Source: Anastatus disparis
Lineage: Eukaryota; Arthropoda; Insecta; Hymenoptera; Eupelmidae
Length of the DNA stretch: 64,000 nucleotides
Assembly: GCA_017163975.1 (NCBI GenBank)
Contig: JAFFSR010000397.1
Coordinates: 1,114,501-1,178,500, forward strand
Direction: 5' to 3'
The position numbers and the translations under genes are program-made. The notes beneath the pieces were generated by a model, which saw nothing but the letters and a program-made list of their open reading frames with translations, was not told the origin of the DNA and ran no database searches. Positions 22,047 through 32,282 of the stretch are shown here, piece after piece (positions within the stretch are counted from its first letter, which is position 1; the number at the start of each line of letters is the position of its first letter).

Positions 22047-22833
22047 CTGTGGTGATTTGAAAGTTTCTGGAATATTGTTAGGACAGCAGTCTGGATTTAC
22101 AAAGACGCCATGTTTCTTGTGCTTATGGGATAGTAGAGACCGTGCAAAGCACTATACAAATCATAAATGGCCTGAAAGAAAATCTCTCGAAGTCGGAAAG
22201 AGTAACGTTATAGCTACTCCATTGGTTGATCCGAAAAGAGTTCTCATTCATCCATTACACATAAGACTTGGTGTGATGAAACAATTCGTTAAAGCTTTAG
22301 ATAAAGATAGCCAGTGCTTCAAATACTTGGAAAGTAAATTTCCAAGTAAATCAGATGCAAAATTGAAGGAAGGTATTTTTGACGGTCCTGAAATTAGAAA
22401 AATGATGGCTGATGACCAGTTCATTAGTTCCATGACAAACATTGAGAAAGCTGCATGGCTTAGCTTTAAGGAAGTTACTGAAAACTTTTTGGGTAATCGC
22501 AGAAGCCCAAATTACAAAGTAATTGTATCTAAAATGGTTGAGAACTATGGGAATATGGTTTGCCTAATGAATTACAAACTACATTTTCTGCACAATCACT
22601 TGGATAGTTTTCCTGAAAACTGTGGCGATTATAGCGAAGAACAGGGAGAGCGTTTTCACCAAGACATTAAAGTAATGGAGAAGCGTTATCAAGGTAGATG
22701 GGATGCTAGTATGCTGGCCGACTACTGCTGGATGTTGAAAAGAGATTGTAAAACTACTGGGAAAAAACGTAAAAGGAAACCTTTGCACCGATCATTTGAT
22801 GAGAAACGTGTAAGGTATAGTAAGAAAAAATAA
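22047..22833 (+). pseudogene. Transposase, 5'-truncated, C-terminal about 260 residues open
   Basis: Begins abruptly at CGD(L)KVSGILLG and runs open to KKRKRKPLHRSFDEKRVRYSKKK. Conserved blocks are PCFLCLWDSRDRAKHY (Cys-x2-Cys), HPLHIRLGVMKQFVKAL, FLGNRRSPNYK, HFLHNHLDSFPENCGDY and EEQGERFHQD. The family is common as uncharacterised proteins in arthropod genomes and behaves as a DNA-transposon transposase; the catalytic triad is not established for me. Compared with 47581-49330 it lacks the N-terminal zinc-binding and acidic region. The listed start Met is internal. Confidence 0.8.
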
Positions 22834-22935
22834 ATGGCATGAAGTTTGGTTTGTTTTACAAGAATTTTGTCTATTTTACCTTCAAATAACCTTCACTATG
22901 AGGTGATGGAGTCAAACGGACCACGGATTCGGATT

Positions 22936-23575
22936 CGGCGACCCCAAAAACATATATGTATACTGTTAAACCTTGGTTGCCGTTAATTTTGGAAATTTGA
23001 CCTTGACCTGACCTTGACCCTAAGGTGATGGGGTCAAATGGACCACGGATTCGGAATCAGCGACCTCAAAAACATATATGTATACTGTTAAACCTTGGTT
23101 GCCGTTAATTTTGGAAATTTGACCTTGACCTGACCTTGACCCTGAGGTGATGGGGTCAAATGGACCACTGATTCGGAATCAGCGACCTCAAAAACATATA
23201 TGTATACTGTTAAACCTTGGTTGCCGTTAATTTTGTAAATTTGACCTTAACCTGACCTTGACCCTGAGGTGATGGGGTCAAATGGACCACTGATTCGGAA
23301 TCAGCGACCTCAAAAACATATATGTATACTGTTAAACCTTGGTTGCCGTTAATTTTGTAAATTTGACCTTAACCTGACCTTGACCCTGAGGTGATGGGGT
23401 CAAATGGACCACGGATTCGGAATTAGCGACCTCAAAAACTTATATGTATACTGTTAAACCTTGGTTGCCGTTAATTTTGTAAATTTGACCTTGACCTGAC
23501 CTTGACCCTGAGGTGATGGGGTCAAATGGACCACGGATTCGGAATCAGCGACCTCAAAAATATAAGGTATATATA
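22936..23575 (-). repeat. 122-bp subterminal repeats, right block (6 units)
   Basis: Six inverted-orientation units spaced about 122 bp (landmark AAACATATATGTATACTG near 22947, 23069, 23191, 23313, 23435, with a variant at the end). Two units have lost one of the paired AGGTCA words (GACCTTAACCTG). Confidence 0.9.
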
Positions 23576-23952
23576 GTCTGGTCCGTGGGTTTTGACATTT
23601 TTTTTTGTGTGGCTGTGTTATCAATCTATATATTTTCCACATTAATGCTAAATGAAAGAAAGATGGCACTTCTAGATTAACGTGCCGCACCACATTGTAA
23701 GAACACACATATAGTTAACTATCAACGTCTGATCTGTATGCAATAGTTTAAGAAATAATTTAATCATATCCCACACAGCATGAAAGATATCATTGGAATA
23801 TTCCGAAATATTGCAATGGAATATTTCATTGAAATATGTATGGAAGCTTTATGGAAGAAAACAGAAATATTTCTGGAACGTTGCAAAGAAAACTTCCTGC
23901 GAAGAACCCCTGGAAGCCTCCGTAAACCTTTCAAGGAAGATTCCGTTGAAAG

Positions 23953-25170
23953 ATTGATGAATCATTGCATTGAAAGATTTCATGGAAACTTTATAGAAGA
24001 CTCCGTTTTCCTTTCGGGGAAATGTTGGGAATTCTCACTAGAATATTCCGACATAAGTCTCCTGAAAGCTTTCGTAAACCTTCCAAGGAAGATTCCGTTG
24101 GATGATTGATGAATCATTGCACCAAAAGATTTCATGGAAACTTTATAGAAGACTTCGTTCTCCTTTCGGGGAAATGTTAGGAAGTTTCAATGGAATATTC
24201 CGACTTAAGTCTCCTGGAAGATTCCGTAAACCTTCCAAGGAAGTTTCCGTTGGAAGATTAATGAATCATTGCACCGGAAGATTTCATAAAAGCTTGAATG
24301 GAAGACTCCGTTTACCTTTCAGCGAAATATTGGAAATTGTCATTGAAACATTCCAGTAGAAGGCTCTTGAAAGCATCCGTAAACCTTCCAAGGAAGATTC
24401 CGTTGGAAGATTGATGAATCATTGCACCAAAAGATTTCATGGACACTTTATAGAAGACTTCGTTTTCCTTTCGGGGAAATGTTGGGAAGTTTTAATGGAA
24501 TATTCCGACTTAAGTCTCCTGGAAGTTTCCGTCAACCTTCCAAAGAAGATTCCGTTGGAAGATTGATGAATCATTGCACCGGAAGATTTCACGTAAGTTT
24601 GAATGGAAGACTCCTTTTACCTTTCAGCGAAATATTGGAAATTTTCATTAAAACATTCCAGTGGAAGGCTCCTGAAAGCTTCTGTAAACCTTCCAAGGAA
24701 GATTCTTGTAAAAGATTAATGAATTATTGCACCGAAAGATTTCATGGAAGCTTTATAGAAGACTCCGTTTTTCTTTCAGGGAAACGTTGAGAATTTTCAC
24801 TGGAATATTCCGACTTAAGTCTCTTGGAAGATTTCGTAAACCTTCCAAGGAGGATTTAGTTGGAAGATTGATGAATCATTGCACCGGAAGATTTCATGGA
24901 AGCTTGAATGGAAATCTCCGTTTACCTTTCAGCGAAATATTGGAAATTTTCATTGAAATATTCCAGTGGAAGGCTCCTGAAAGCTTCCGTAAACCTTCCA
25001 AGGAAGATTCCGTTGGAAGATTGATGAATCATTGCACGGTAAGATTTCATGGAAGCTTAAATGGAAGACTTTGTTTACCCTTTAACGGAATATTGGAAAT
25101 TGTCATTGAAACATTCCAGTGGAAGGCTCCTGGAAGCTTCCGTAAATCTTTTTTAAATATTTTTTAAATA
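23953..25170. repeat. About 152-bp tandem repeat in two alternating forms
   Basis: The landmark GATTGATGAATCATTGCACC recurs at 23953, 24102, 24257, 24410, 24561, 24714, 24866 and 25019. Form A (TTTCGGGGAAATGTTGGGAA) and form B (TTTCAGCGAAATATTGGAAA) run A-A-B-A-B-A-B-B, giving a higher-order period of about 305 bp. Confidence 0.85.
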
Positions 25171-25179
25171 TAACAGGAA

Positions 25180-26210
25180 TATTTCATGACATGTTTCTTG
25201 AAAGATTTGAGAAATATTAATTTGGAACATTTCAAGAAATAATGGAACAAATTACTTGAATACTTCAGTGTTGGATTTAAAAATTTTTGAAATAAAACAT
25301 GAAATGTTCCAGCAATATTACAGAAATATTTCAATAAATTATTTAATATTCATAAACTGAAATATTTCAAAGGAATATTAGTTCATCACTTATTTAATAT
25401 TTCATGAATAATTTAAGGAAGCTTTCAGTAAGCTTCCAATGAAGTATTTTATGAAAAATTTGCAGAAGCTTCCAGAAAGCTATCACTGAAATATTTCATG
25501 AATAATTTACGGAAGCTTCCAGTACGTTTCCACTGGAATATTTCATGAAAAATTTACGGAAGCTTCGGTAACCTTACAATGAAGTATTTCATGAAAAACT
25601 TACGGAGGCTTCCAGTAAGCTTCTACATAAATATTTCATTAATAATTTACGGAGGCTTCCAGTAAGCTTCCACTGAAATATTTCATTAATAATTTACGGG
25701 GGCTTCCAGTAAGCTTCTGATGAAATATTCCATAAAAAGTTTACGGAAGCTTTCGGTAAACTTCCGCTGAAATATTTCATGAACGACTTGCGGAAGACTC
25801 CAGATCGAGGACATATCCATCTTCTGGGAACTTTTCACTGGAATCTTCCTGGAAGCTTTCAATGTTTTTTCTGCAGTGAATTAAATCTTCCACGTTTTCT
25901 TCTAGAAAGCTTCCGGTAATATTCCACTGAAATATTCAACGAAAAACTTACCAAAGCTTCCTGGAAGCTTCCATTAAAATATTTCAGAAATGATGTACGG
26001 AAGCTTTCAGTAAGCTTCCACTGAAATATTCCATGAAGGACTTACGGAGGCTTCCAGTGAGCTTTCACTGAAATATTCCATGAAAGATTTATGGAAGACT
26101 CCTGATCGAGGACATATCCATCTTCCGGGAAGTTTCCACTGGAAACTTCCCGAAAGCTTCCAACCTTTCTTCCACATCTTCCAGGAAGCTTCCAGGATGC
26201 TTCCAGGAAG
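25180..26210. repeat. About 60-bp tandem repeat (AAATATTTCATG / GGAAGCTTCC)
   Basis: Degenerate repeats alternating ATATTTCATGAATAATTTAC with the palindromic word GGAAGCTTCC, densest at 25420-26090. They are mostly made of short dyads, so many local hairpins are possible. Confidence 0.75.
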
Positions 26211-26228
26211 CTTATATGCTGTGTGGGA

Positions 26229-26715
26229 TCCTTGCTTGGAGCATTTTAGTGCAGTTTATAAGTAAAGAGTGTAAACGCTTTGTGTTTACTTTTTAGGTTT
26301 TTAGTGAAATTTCATTAGCTATTGAAATCATATAATTTAATTTTTAATATTTGAAGAAAATTCAAAGAGTATGCAGAATTTGCTTTTATATTTAAGTTGT
26401 AGATAGCGTACGATATCTAAAATTTCATAAAAAGATACGTAAATTAAAAAGAGATAAGATTTTTATGTTTTGAAAATTTCAGTTACATTTTAAAAGTAAA
26501 GTCGTATATAAATGTCTGATGTTTTGTTGAAAGTTATTTCATATTTTAATGATCATATTGTTATTAAGAATTTTACTTAAAATGCATGTTCATAAAGTTA
26601 TACGTATAGGGAAAAAAAATATTCTAGATGGCAAAAGCAAATTGGTGCAAAGTTCATGCTAAAAGAAAACAATATAAAATGTATAGCTTTTTAATTGGAG
26701 AATCTTTAGTAGATT
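26229..26715. other. A+T-rich, no gene seen
   Basis: Lies between the satellite element and the foldback MITE. On the minus strand the last 90 bases read ESTKDSPIKKLYILYC, plausibly the other half of the exon broken by the MITE. Confidence 0.4.
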
Positions 26716-27239
26716 CCCTATTTAAAAAAAACACGTGTATTTTGCACGTTAAAAAAACACGTGTAAAATACACGTATTTTTTACATGAAAAATTTGCGCG
26801 TTTTTTCACGCATATTTTTCACGTGTTTTTTTCACGCGTATTTTTCAGGTGTAATTTTCACATATTTTTTTATAGCTTTTCGAAGAGCTTCTACTGTCCG
26901 GCCTCTTATATCTGCGTCTTCCAAATTTGTGTAAGGGATGACAAAACTTAGAAAAACGCCACCTAGTAACTTAAAGTCAAACCGACGTAATCGATCATTA
27001 ATAGCGATTTAATTCACTAGGTGGTATTTTTCTAAGTTTTGTCATCCCTTACACAAATTTGGAAGACGCAGATATAAGAGGCCGGACAGTAGAAGCTCTT
27101 CGAAAAGCTATAAAAATTTGTGAAAATTACACCTGAAAAATACACGTGAAAAAAATACGTGAAAAATATGCGTGAAAAAACACGCAAATTTTACATGTAA
27201 AAAACACGTGTAAAAATTACGTGTTTTTTTAAAATAGGG
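26716..27239. mobile_element. Foldback MITE of about 520 bp rich in CACGTG
   Basis: An almost complete palindrome (axis near 26977) with ends CCCTATTT...AAATAGGG. Each arm carries repeated ACACGTGTA/CACGTG words and a unique segment (CATCCCTTACACAAATTTGG). It has no coding capacity. It interrupts a candidate minus-strand exon whose halves flank it. Confidence 0.8.
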
Positions 27240-27369
27240 TTCAGAAAAACAATGTACTGAACTCTCATTTATTAAGTTAGGTGTAGTAATTGCTTCATTC
27301 AAGTAAGTTATTTCTGTGATTCTTGTCAATATGGATATCAACTGATAGGGTTCGTAGGTTATTTTCATT
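27240..27369 (-). pseudogene. Candidate exon fragment, frameshifted, cut by a MITE
   Basis: Preceded on the minus strand by acceptor TTTTTTCAG. Reads NENNLRTLSVDIHIDKNH, then, after a 1-base shift, NEAITTPNLINESSVHCFSEP. It aligns with the exon at 27747-27908 (DENNLLTKSADSHIYKNH...), so the exons are duplicates. The 3' part continues across the MITE. Confidence 0.45.
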
Positions 27370-27746
27370 CTGAAAAAATATTTGAAAACTTGGAATACAT
27401 TCAAAGACATAATTGGTTTAGTATAAAAAAACAATTATCACAAAAAATGTATTTATTCGAACTATATCATATTATAATGTTTATATCTTTAGTTAAAAAT
27501 ATTATTTTATTCGTTGCAAATTTTTATGAGATTTTAAAATAAAATTTACATATAAATATTTTTAATTTTGATAAAAATCAATATTTATTTATTACAAGGG
27601 TTTATTTAAAATTTTAATTACATCATTATTAAGAATTTACTAAAAGTGAATATTAAGTAAGTTGCATTAATATAAAACAAAATTATTCATGATTATTATA
27701 GTATATCTGTGCAATGATTGTTAAAAGAAATAAAATAATATAAAAT

Positions 27747-27908
27747 TTATACTATTTCAATTGAAAAATATTTCTTAGATCCAGAACAACATTGTAAATC
27801 TTGATTTTCAATAGCAGATGTAGCAACTGTTTGATTAAAGTCCAAATTTCTGCTGTGATTTTTATAGATATGCGAATCAGCTGATTTAGTTAGTAAATTA
27901 TTTTCATC
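27747..27908 (-). CDS. Candidate exon, duplicate of the neighbouring one
   Basis: Acceptor AAATATTTCAG followed by DENNLLTKSADSHIYKNHSR, then a Ser/Asn/Gln-rich stretch to CCSGSKKYFSIEIV and a stop. The pattern matches the fragment at 27240-27369, implying tandem duplication. Product unknown. Confidence 0.45.
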   Translation of the reverse strand, partial: DENNLLTKSADSHIYKNHSRNLDFNQTVATSAIENQDLQCCSGSKKYFSIEIV

Positions 27909-28262
27909 CTGAAATATTTGAAATTTTAGAATATATTTAAGTAAATAACTCATGTAGTGTACAAAATAGTATGATCAATAAAAAGTATTCATTCAAATAA
28001 TATAATATTTGGATTTATAGTATAATTATTATATAAATCAAACAAACGACATATTTTTTATTTGTAATAAAACTAGTTTCCTATAAACTATGTTTCATTA
28101 GAAATTAAATTCATTCATTTTTTATTAATTTATGAAGAAATATTTGCTAAAAAATTAATATTGTTATAAAAACTATGTTATTTGCTACTATTTTCAATTT
28201 TTTTTATTAAACCTTAATCATATATAAACTTGTAATTTAATCATCAATTTAAAAAAACTTAC

Positions 28263-28370
28263 CAAGCAGATATTATCGCTTGTAGGACTTATAGGATTCA
28301 TGAATGATTCGTCATTAGATTATACATTTGAATTGTTGATAGAAATTTCTGTTGTTCTATCATTTACACC
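28263..28370 (-). pseudogene. Candidate 36-codon exon with one nonsense codon
   Basis: Bounded by a weak acceptor (ATTTGAG) and a strong GTAAGT donor. Reads GVNDRTTEISINNSNV, stop, SNDESFMNPISPTSDNICL. It has the same Ser/Asn-rich style as the neighbouring exons. Confidence 0.4.
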
Positions 28371-28618
28371 CTCAAATCATAAAAATTTTATTGCACAAAA
28401 ATTTAATAAAATTTATTAAACCTAGTATTTTGTGATATAAAACAGATATTATATAAAAGAGCTATAAAGTGCTATGTGCTATAAAATGCATTATAAGAAA
28501 GTGTTGGTATTTTGTATTAAAAATAAAATAGAAAATAAACATTAAGCTCACTTCTTGTAAACTTAAAAAATTAAATGACAATTTTTTTTCTTCCATTAAC
28601 AAAAAAAAAAATATTTAC

Positions 28619-28762
28619 CAAAAAACGACTAGTAGTCAAAGATGTTTGTTCTCCAAGTTGAATAGTTGAAAATATACTTTCAGAATCTTTTCTAGCACCA
28701 TCATCATATGTACTGCTTTTTGGATATGAAATAATTATCTCCTTTTTCGAATTGTTCAATTC
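28619..28762 (-). CDS. Candidate 48-codon exon of an unidentified gene
   Basis: Acceptor TTTTACTTTCAG and donor GTAAAT on the minus strand enclose exactly 48 open codons (ELNNSKKEIIISYPKSS ... TIQLGEQTSLTTSRFL). Good splice sites plus an open, non-repetitive frame support an exon. The 7-kb palindrome lies just upstream in the presumed intron. Confidence 0.5.
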
Positions 28763-29449
28763 CTGAAAGTAAAAACAGTAAACAGCATACAGTTGATGAA
28801 AATTAGCAAATTACAATATATGTAGAATACAGTAAACAATATATGTAGAATAAAAATATAATGTATATAATATATACATACCCTACTAGAAAAGTTTGTG
28901 TTGATTCAGTACTGATTTTACACTGATATCAGTATGTGATTTGTATTTCATCAAAGTAAAATCCACATGGTACTTACACGAAATTCGTACTGAGCGAGCT
29001 CTGAAAGTAGTCTCAAAACGCAATGCGAATAAAGTACGAAATTCATACTAATGAAACACAAATACTGAAAAAAATACGTATAAAATCAATACTGAATCTG
29101 CGAATGCATGTTTAGGTAAATATGAAGTGAACTCACTCAGAGCATAATCAGTATAAAATCAGTATGCCATTTATACAATTGTTATGCAACGTATGCACCA
29201 AATATCATTGAAATAAATAGTGGATTCGTATTAAATCTCCGTAAAATATGTACAAATTATTAAATCACTGTAAAAAATTGAGAATACTAAAATAAACTCA
29301 GTATGGATTGAGTACAAAAACCGAACGAAATTAATACCCATTGAAAACCGAATGTTTACAGAATCTTTCAACAATACATAAAAGATATATACTAATATTA
29401 CATAAATTTTATACGAATTTTAAAACTAGGCCTGCAGACGGAATAATAA

Positions 29450-32270
29450 TAGCATCCTAATACGGATTCAGTACAAAATCTGTACGAAAACAGAACAAAA
29501 TCAATGCGAAATGTTCTCAAAATAAGTGCTGAATCATTACTGACTTTCAATAAAATATGTACGATATTTAAGATTTAAATGAAAAAAGTTGACTAATGAA
29601 ATAAGCTCAGTACGCATACAGCACGAAAACCGTACGGAATTATTACAAACTGAAAACCAAATATATACGCAATCTATTAACAATACATAACAGATATATA
29701 CTAATATTACATAAATTTTGTAAAAATTTTAAAACTGGGGCTACAGACGGAATAATAATAGCATCCTAATACGGATTTAGTACAAAATCTGAATATGAAG
29801 TGAACTCACTCAGAGCATAATCAGTATAAAATCAGTATGCCATTTATACGATTGTTATGCAACGTATGCACCAAATATTATTGAAAAAAATAGTAGATTC
29901 GTATTAAATCTCCGTAAAATATGTACAAATTATTAAATCACTGTAAAAAATTGAAAATAATAAAATAAACTCAGTATGAATTGAGTACGAAAACCGTACG
30001 AAATTAATACCAATTGAAAACCAAATGTTTACGTAATCTTTCAACAATACATAGATGATAAATACTAAAATTACATAGATTTTGTGTGAATTTTAAAATG
30101 GAGCTCCAGGCGAAATACTAATATCATCCCAGTACGGATTCAGTACAAAATCTGTACAGATAAAGAACATTATCAATGCGGAATGTTCAACGAATAAGTG
30201 CTGAATCAGTACTGAATTTGAATAAAATATGTGCGAGATTTAAAATCCCGATGAAAAAAGTTGAATAATGAAATAAGTTCAGTACGCATTCAGCACGAAA
30301 AACGTACGGAATTATTACAAACTAAAAACTAAATGTATACGCAATCTTTCAACAATACATAGATGATAAATACTAAAATTACATAGATTTTGTGTGAATT
30401 TTAAAACTGGGGCTCCAGGCGGAATAATAATAGCATCCCAGTACAGATTCAGTACAAAATCTGTACAGAAAAAGAACATAATCAATGCGAAATGTTCTTA
30501 GAATAAGTTCTGAATCAGTTCTGAATTTGAATAAAATATGTGCGAGATTTAAAATCCCAATGAAAAAAGTTGTATAATGAAATAAGCTCAGTACGCATTC
30601 AGCACAAAAATCGTACGGAATCATTACAAACTGAAAACTAAATGTATACGCAATCTATTAACAATACGTAGATGATAAATACTAAAATTACATAGATTTT
30701 GTGTAAATTTTAAAACTGGGGCTCCAGGCGGATTAATAATAGCATCCCAGTACGGCTTCAGTACAAAATCTGTACGGAAACAAAACAAAATCAATGCGAA
30801 ATGTTTTCAAAATAAGTGCTGAATCAGTACTGAATTTTAATAAAATATGTACGAGATTTAAGATTTAAATGAAAAAAAGTTGACTAATGAAATAAGCTCA
30901 GTACGCATTCAGCACGAAAAACGTACGGAATTATTACAAACTAAAAACTAAATGTATATGCAATCTATTAACAATACATAGATGACAAATACTAAAATTA
31001 CATAGATTTTGTGCGAATTTTAAAACTGGAACTCCAGGCGGAATACTAATATCATCCTAGTACGGATTCAGTACAAAATCTGTACAGAAAAAGAACATAA
31101 TCAATGCGAAATGTTCTTAGAATAAGTGCTGAATCAGTACTGAATTTGAATAAAATATGTACAAGATTTAAAATCCCAATGAAAAAAGTTGTATAATGAA
31201 ATAAGCTTAGTACGCATTCAGCACGAAAACCGTACGGAATTATTACAAACTGAAAACTAAATGTATACGCAATCTATTAACAATACGTAGATGATAAATA
31301 CTAAAATTACATAAATTTTGTGTGAATTTTAAAACTGGCACTCCAGGCGGAATACTAATATTATCCCAGTACGGATTCAGTACAAAATCTGTACAGATAA
31401 AGAATATAATCAATGCGGAATGTTCAACGAATAAGTGCTGAATCAGTACTGAATTTGAATAAAATATGTACGAGATTTAAGATTCTGATGAAAAATGTTA
31501 AATAATGAAATAAGCTCAGTACGCATTCAGCTCGAAAACCGTACGGAATTATTACAAACTGAAAACTAAATGTATACGCAATCTATTAACAATACGTAGA
31601 TGACGAATACTAAAATTACATAGATTTTGTGCGAATTTCAAAACTGGCACTCCAGGCGGAATACTAGTATCATCCCAGTACGGAGTCAGTACAAAATCTG
31701 TACAGTAAAAGAACATAATCAATGCGAAATGTTCTTAGAATAAGTGCTGAATCAGTACTGAATTTGAATAAAATTTGTGCGAGATTTAAAATCCCGATGA
31801 AAAAAGTTGTATAATGAAATAAGCTTAGTACGCATTCAGCACGAAAACCGTACGGAATTATTACAAACTGAAAACTAAATGTATACGCAATCTATTAACA
31901 ATACGTAGATGATAAATACTAAAATTACATAGATTTTGTGTAAATTTTAAAACTGGTGCTCCAGGCGGAATAATAATAGCAACCCAGTACCGATTCAGTA
32001 CAAAATCTGTACAGAAAAAGAACATAATCAATGCGAAATATTCTTAGAATAAGTGTTGAATCAGCACCGAATCTTCATAAAATATGTACAAGATTTAAAA
32101 TCCCGATGAAAAAAGTTGTGTAATGAAATAAGCTCAGTACGCATTCAGCACGAAAACCGTACGGAATTATTACAAACTGAAAACTAAATGTATACGCAAT
32201 CTATTAACAATACGTAGATGATAAATACTAAAATTACATAGATTTTGTGTGAATTTTAAAACTGGGGCTT
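29450..32270 (+). repeat. Left array of about 308-bp units
   Basis: Around nine copies, each with CGGATTCAGTACAAAATCTG, GTGCTGAATCAGTACTGAAT, AAGCTCAGTACGCATTCAGC and AACTGGGGCTCCAGGCGGAA. A second copy of the terminal region (AAGTGAACTCACTCAGAGC) is embedded at about 29791-30115, a rearrangement not mirrored on the right. Confidence 0.85.
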
Positions 32271-32282
32271 CAATTAAAATAA

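Larger units (their letters stand above)
12501..23617. mobile_element. Palindromic DNA transposon of an unnamed transposase family, with a nested LTR element
   Basis: The ends match in inverted orientation: CACAGCCACAC, an A-run, then TGTCAAAACCCACGGACCAG, at 12501 and again reversed at 23617. Inside are 122-bp subterminal repeats (five left, six right) and two inverted transposase fragments around a short spacer. Removing the 8.28-kb LTR element leaves about 2.8 kb. The transposase type matches the copies at 47.6-51.4 kb, where the same subterminal repeats reappear. No target-site duplication could be recognised. Confidence 0.8.
23769..26228. mobile_element. Non-autonomous element built of satellite repeats, TIR TCCCACACAGCAT
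   Basis: Perfect 13-bp inverted ends (TCCCACACAGCAT at 23769; the reverse ending at 26228) enclose only tandem repeats. No target-site duplication is visible. A related end (TACTGTGTGGGA) and the same repeats occur at 42055-42496. No transposase is encoded; a partner in trans would be needed. Confidence 0.75.

Noticed and set aside
21333..22936. Palindrome as an assembly or long-read adapter artefact
   Set aside because: Arms differ at several positions, including a stop codon in only one arm, and end at different gene positions with a unique spacer. A read-through artefact would give identical arms. Spanning reads would still be the decisive check.
23780..25167. A chain of overlapping frames with repeated peptides (RLMNHCTGRFHGSLNG)
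   Set aside because: They are the satellite read through. Unit lengths vary (149-155 bp), so the frame shifts repeatedly, and the same peptides appear in several frames. Not treated as genes.
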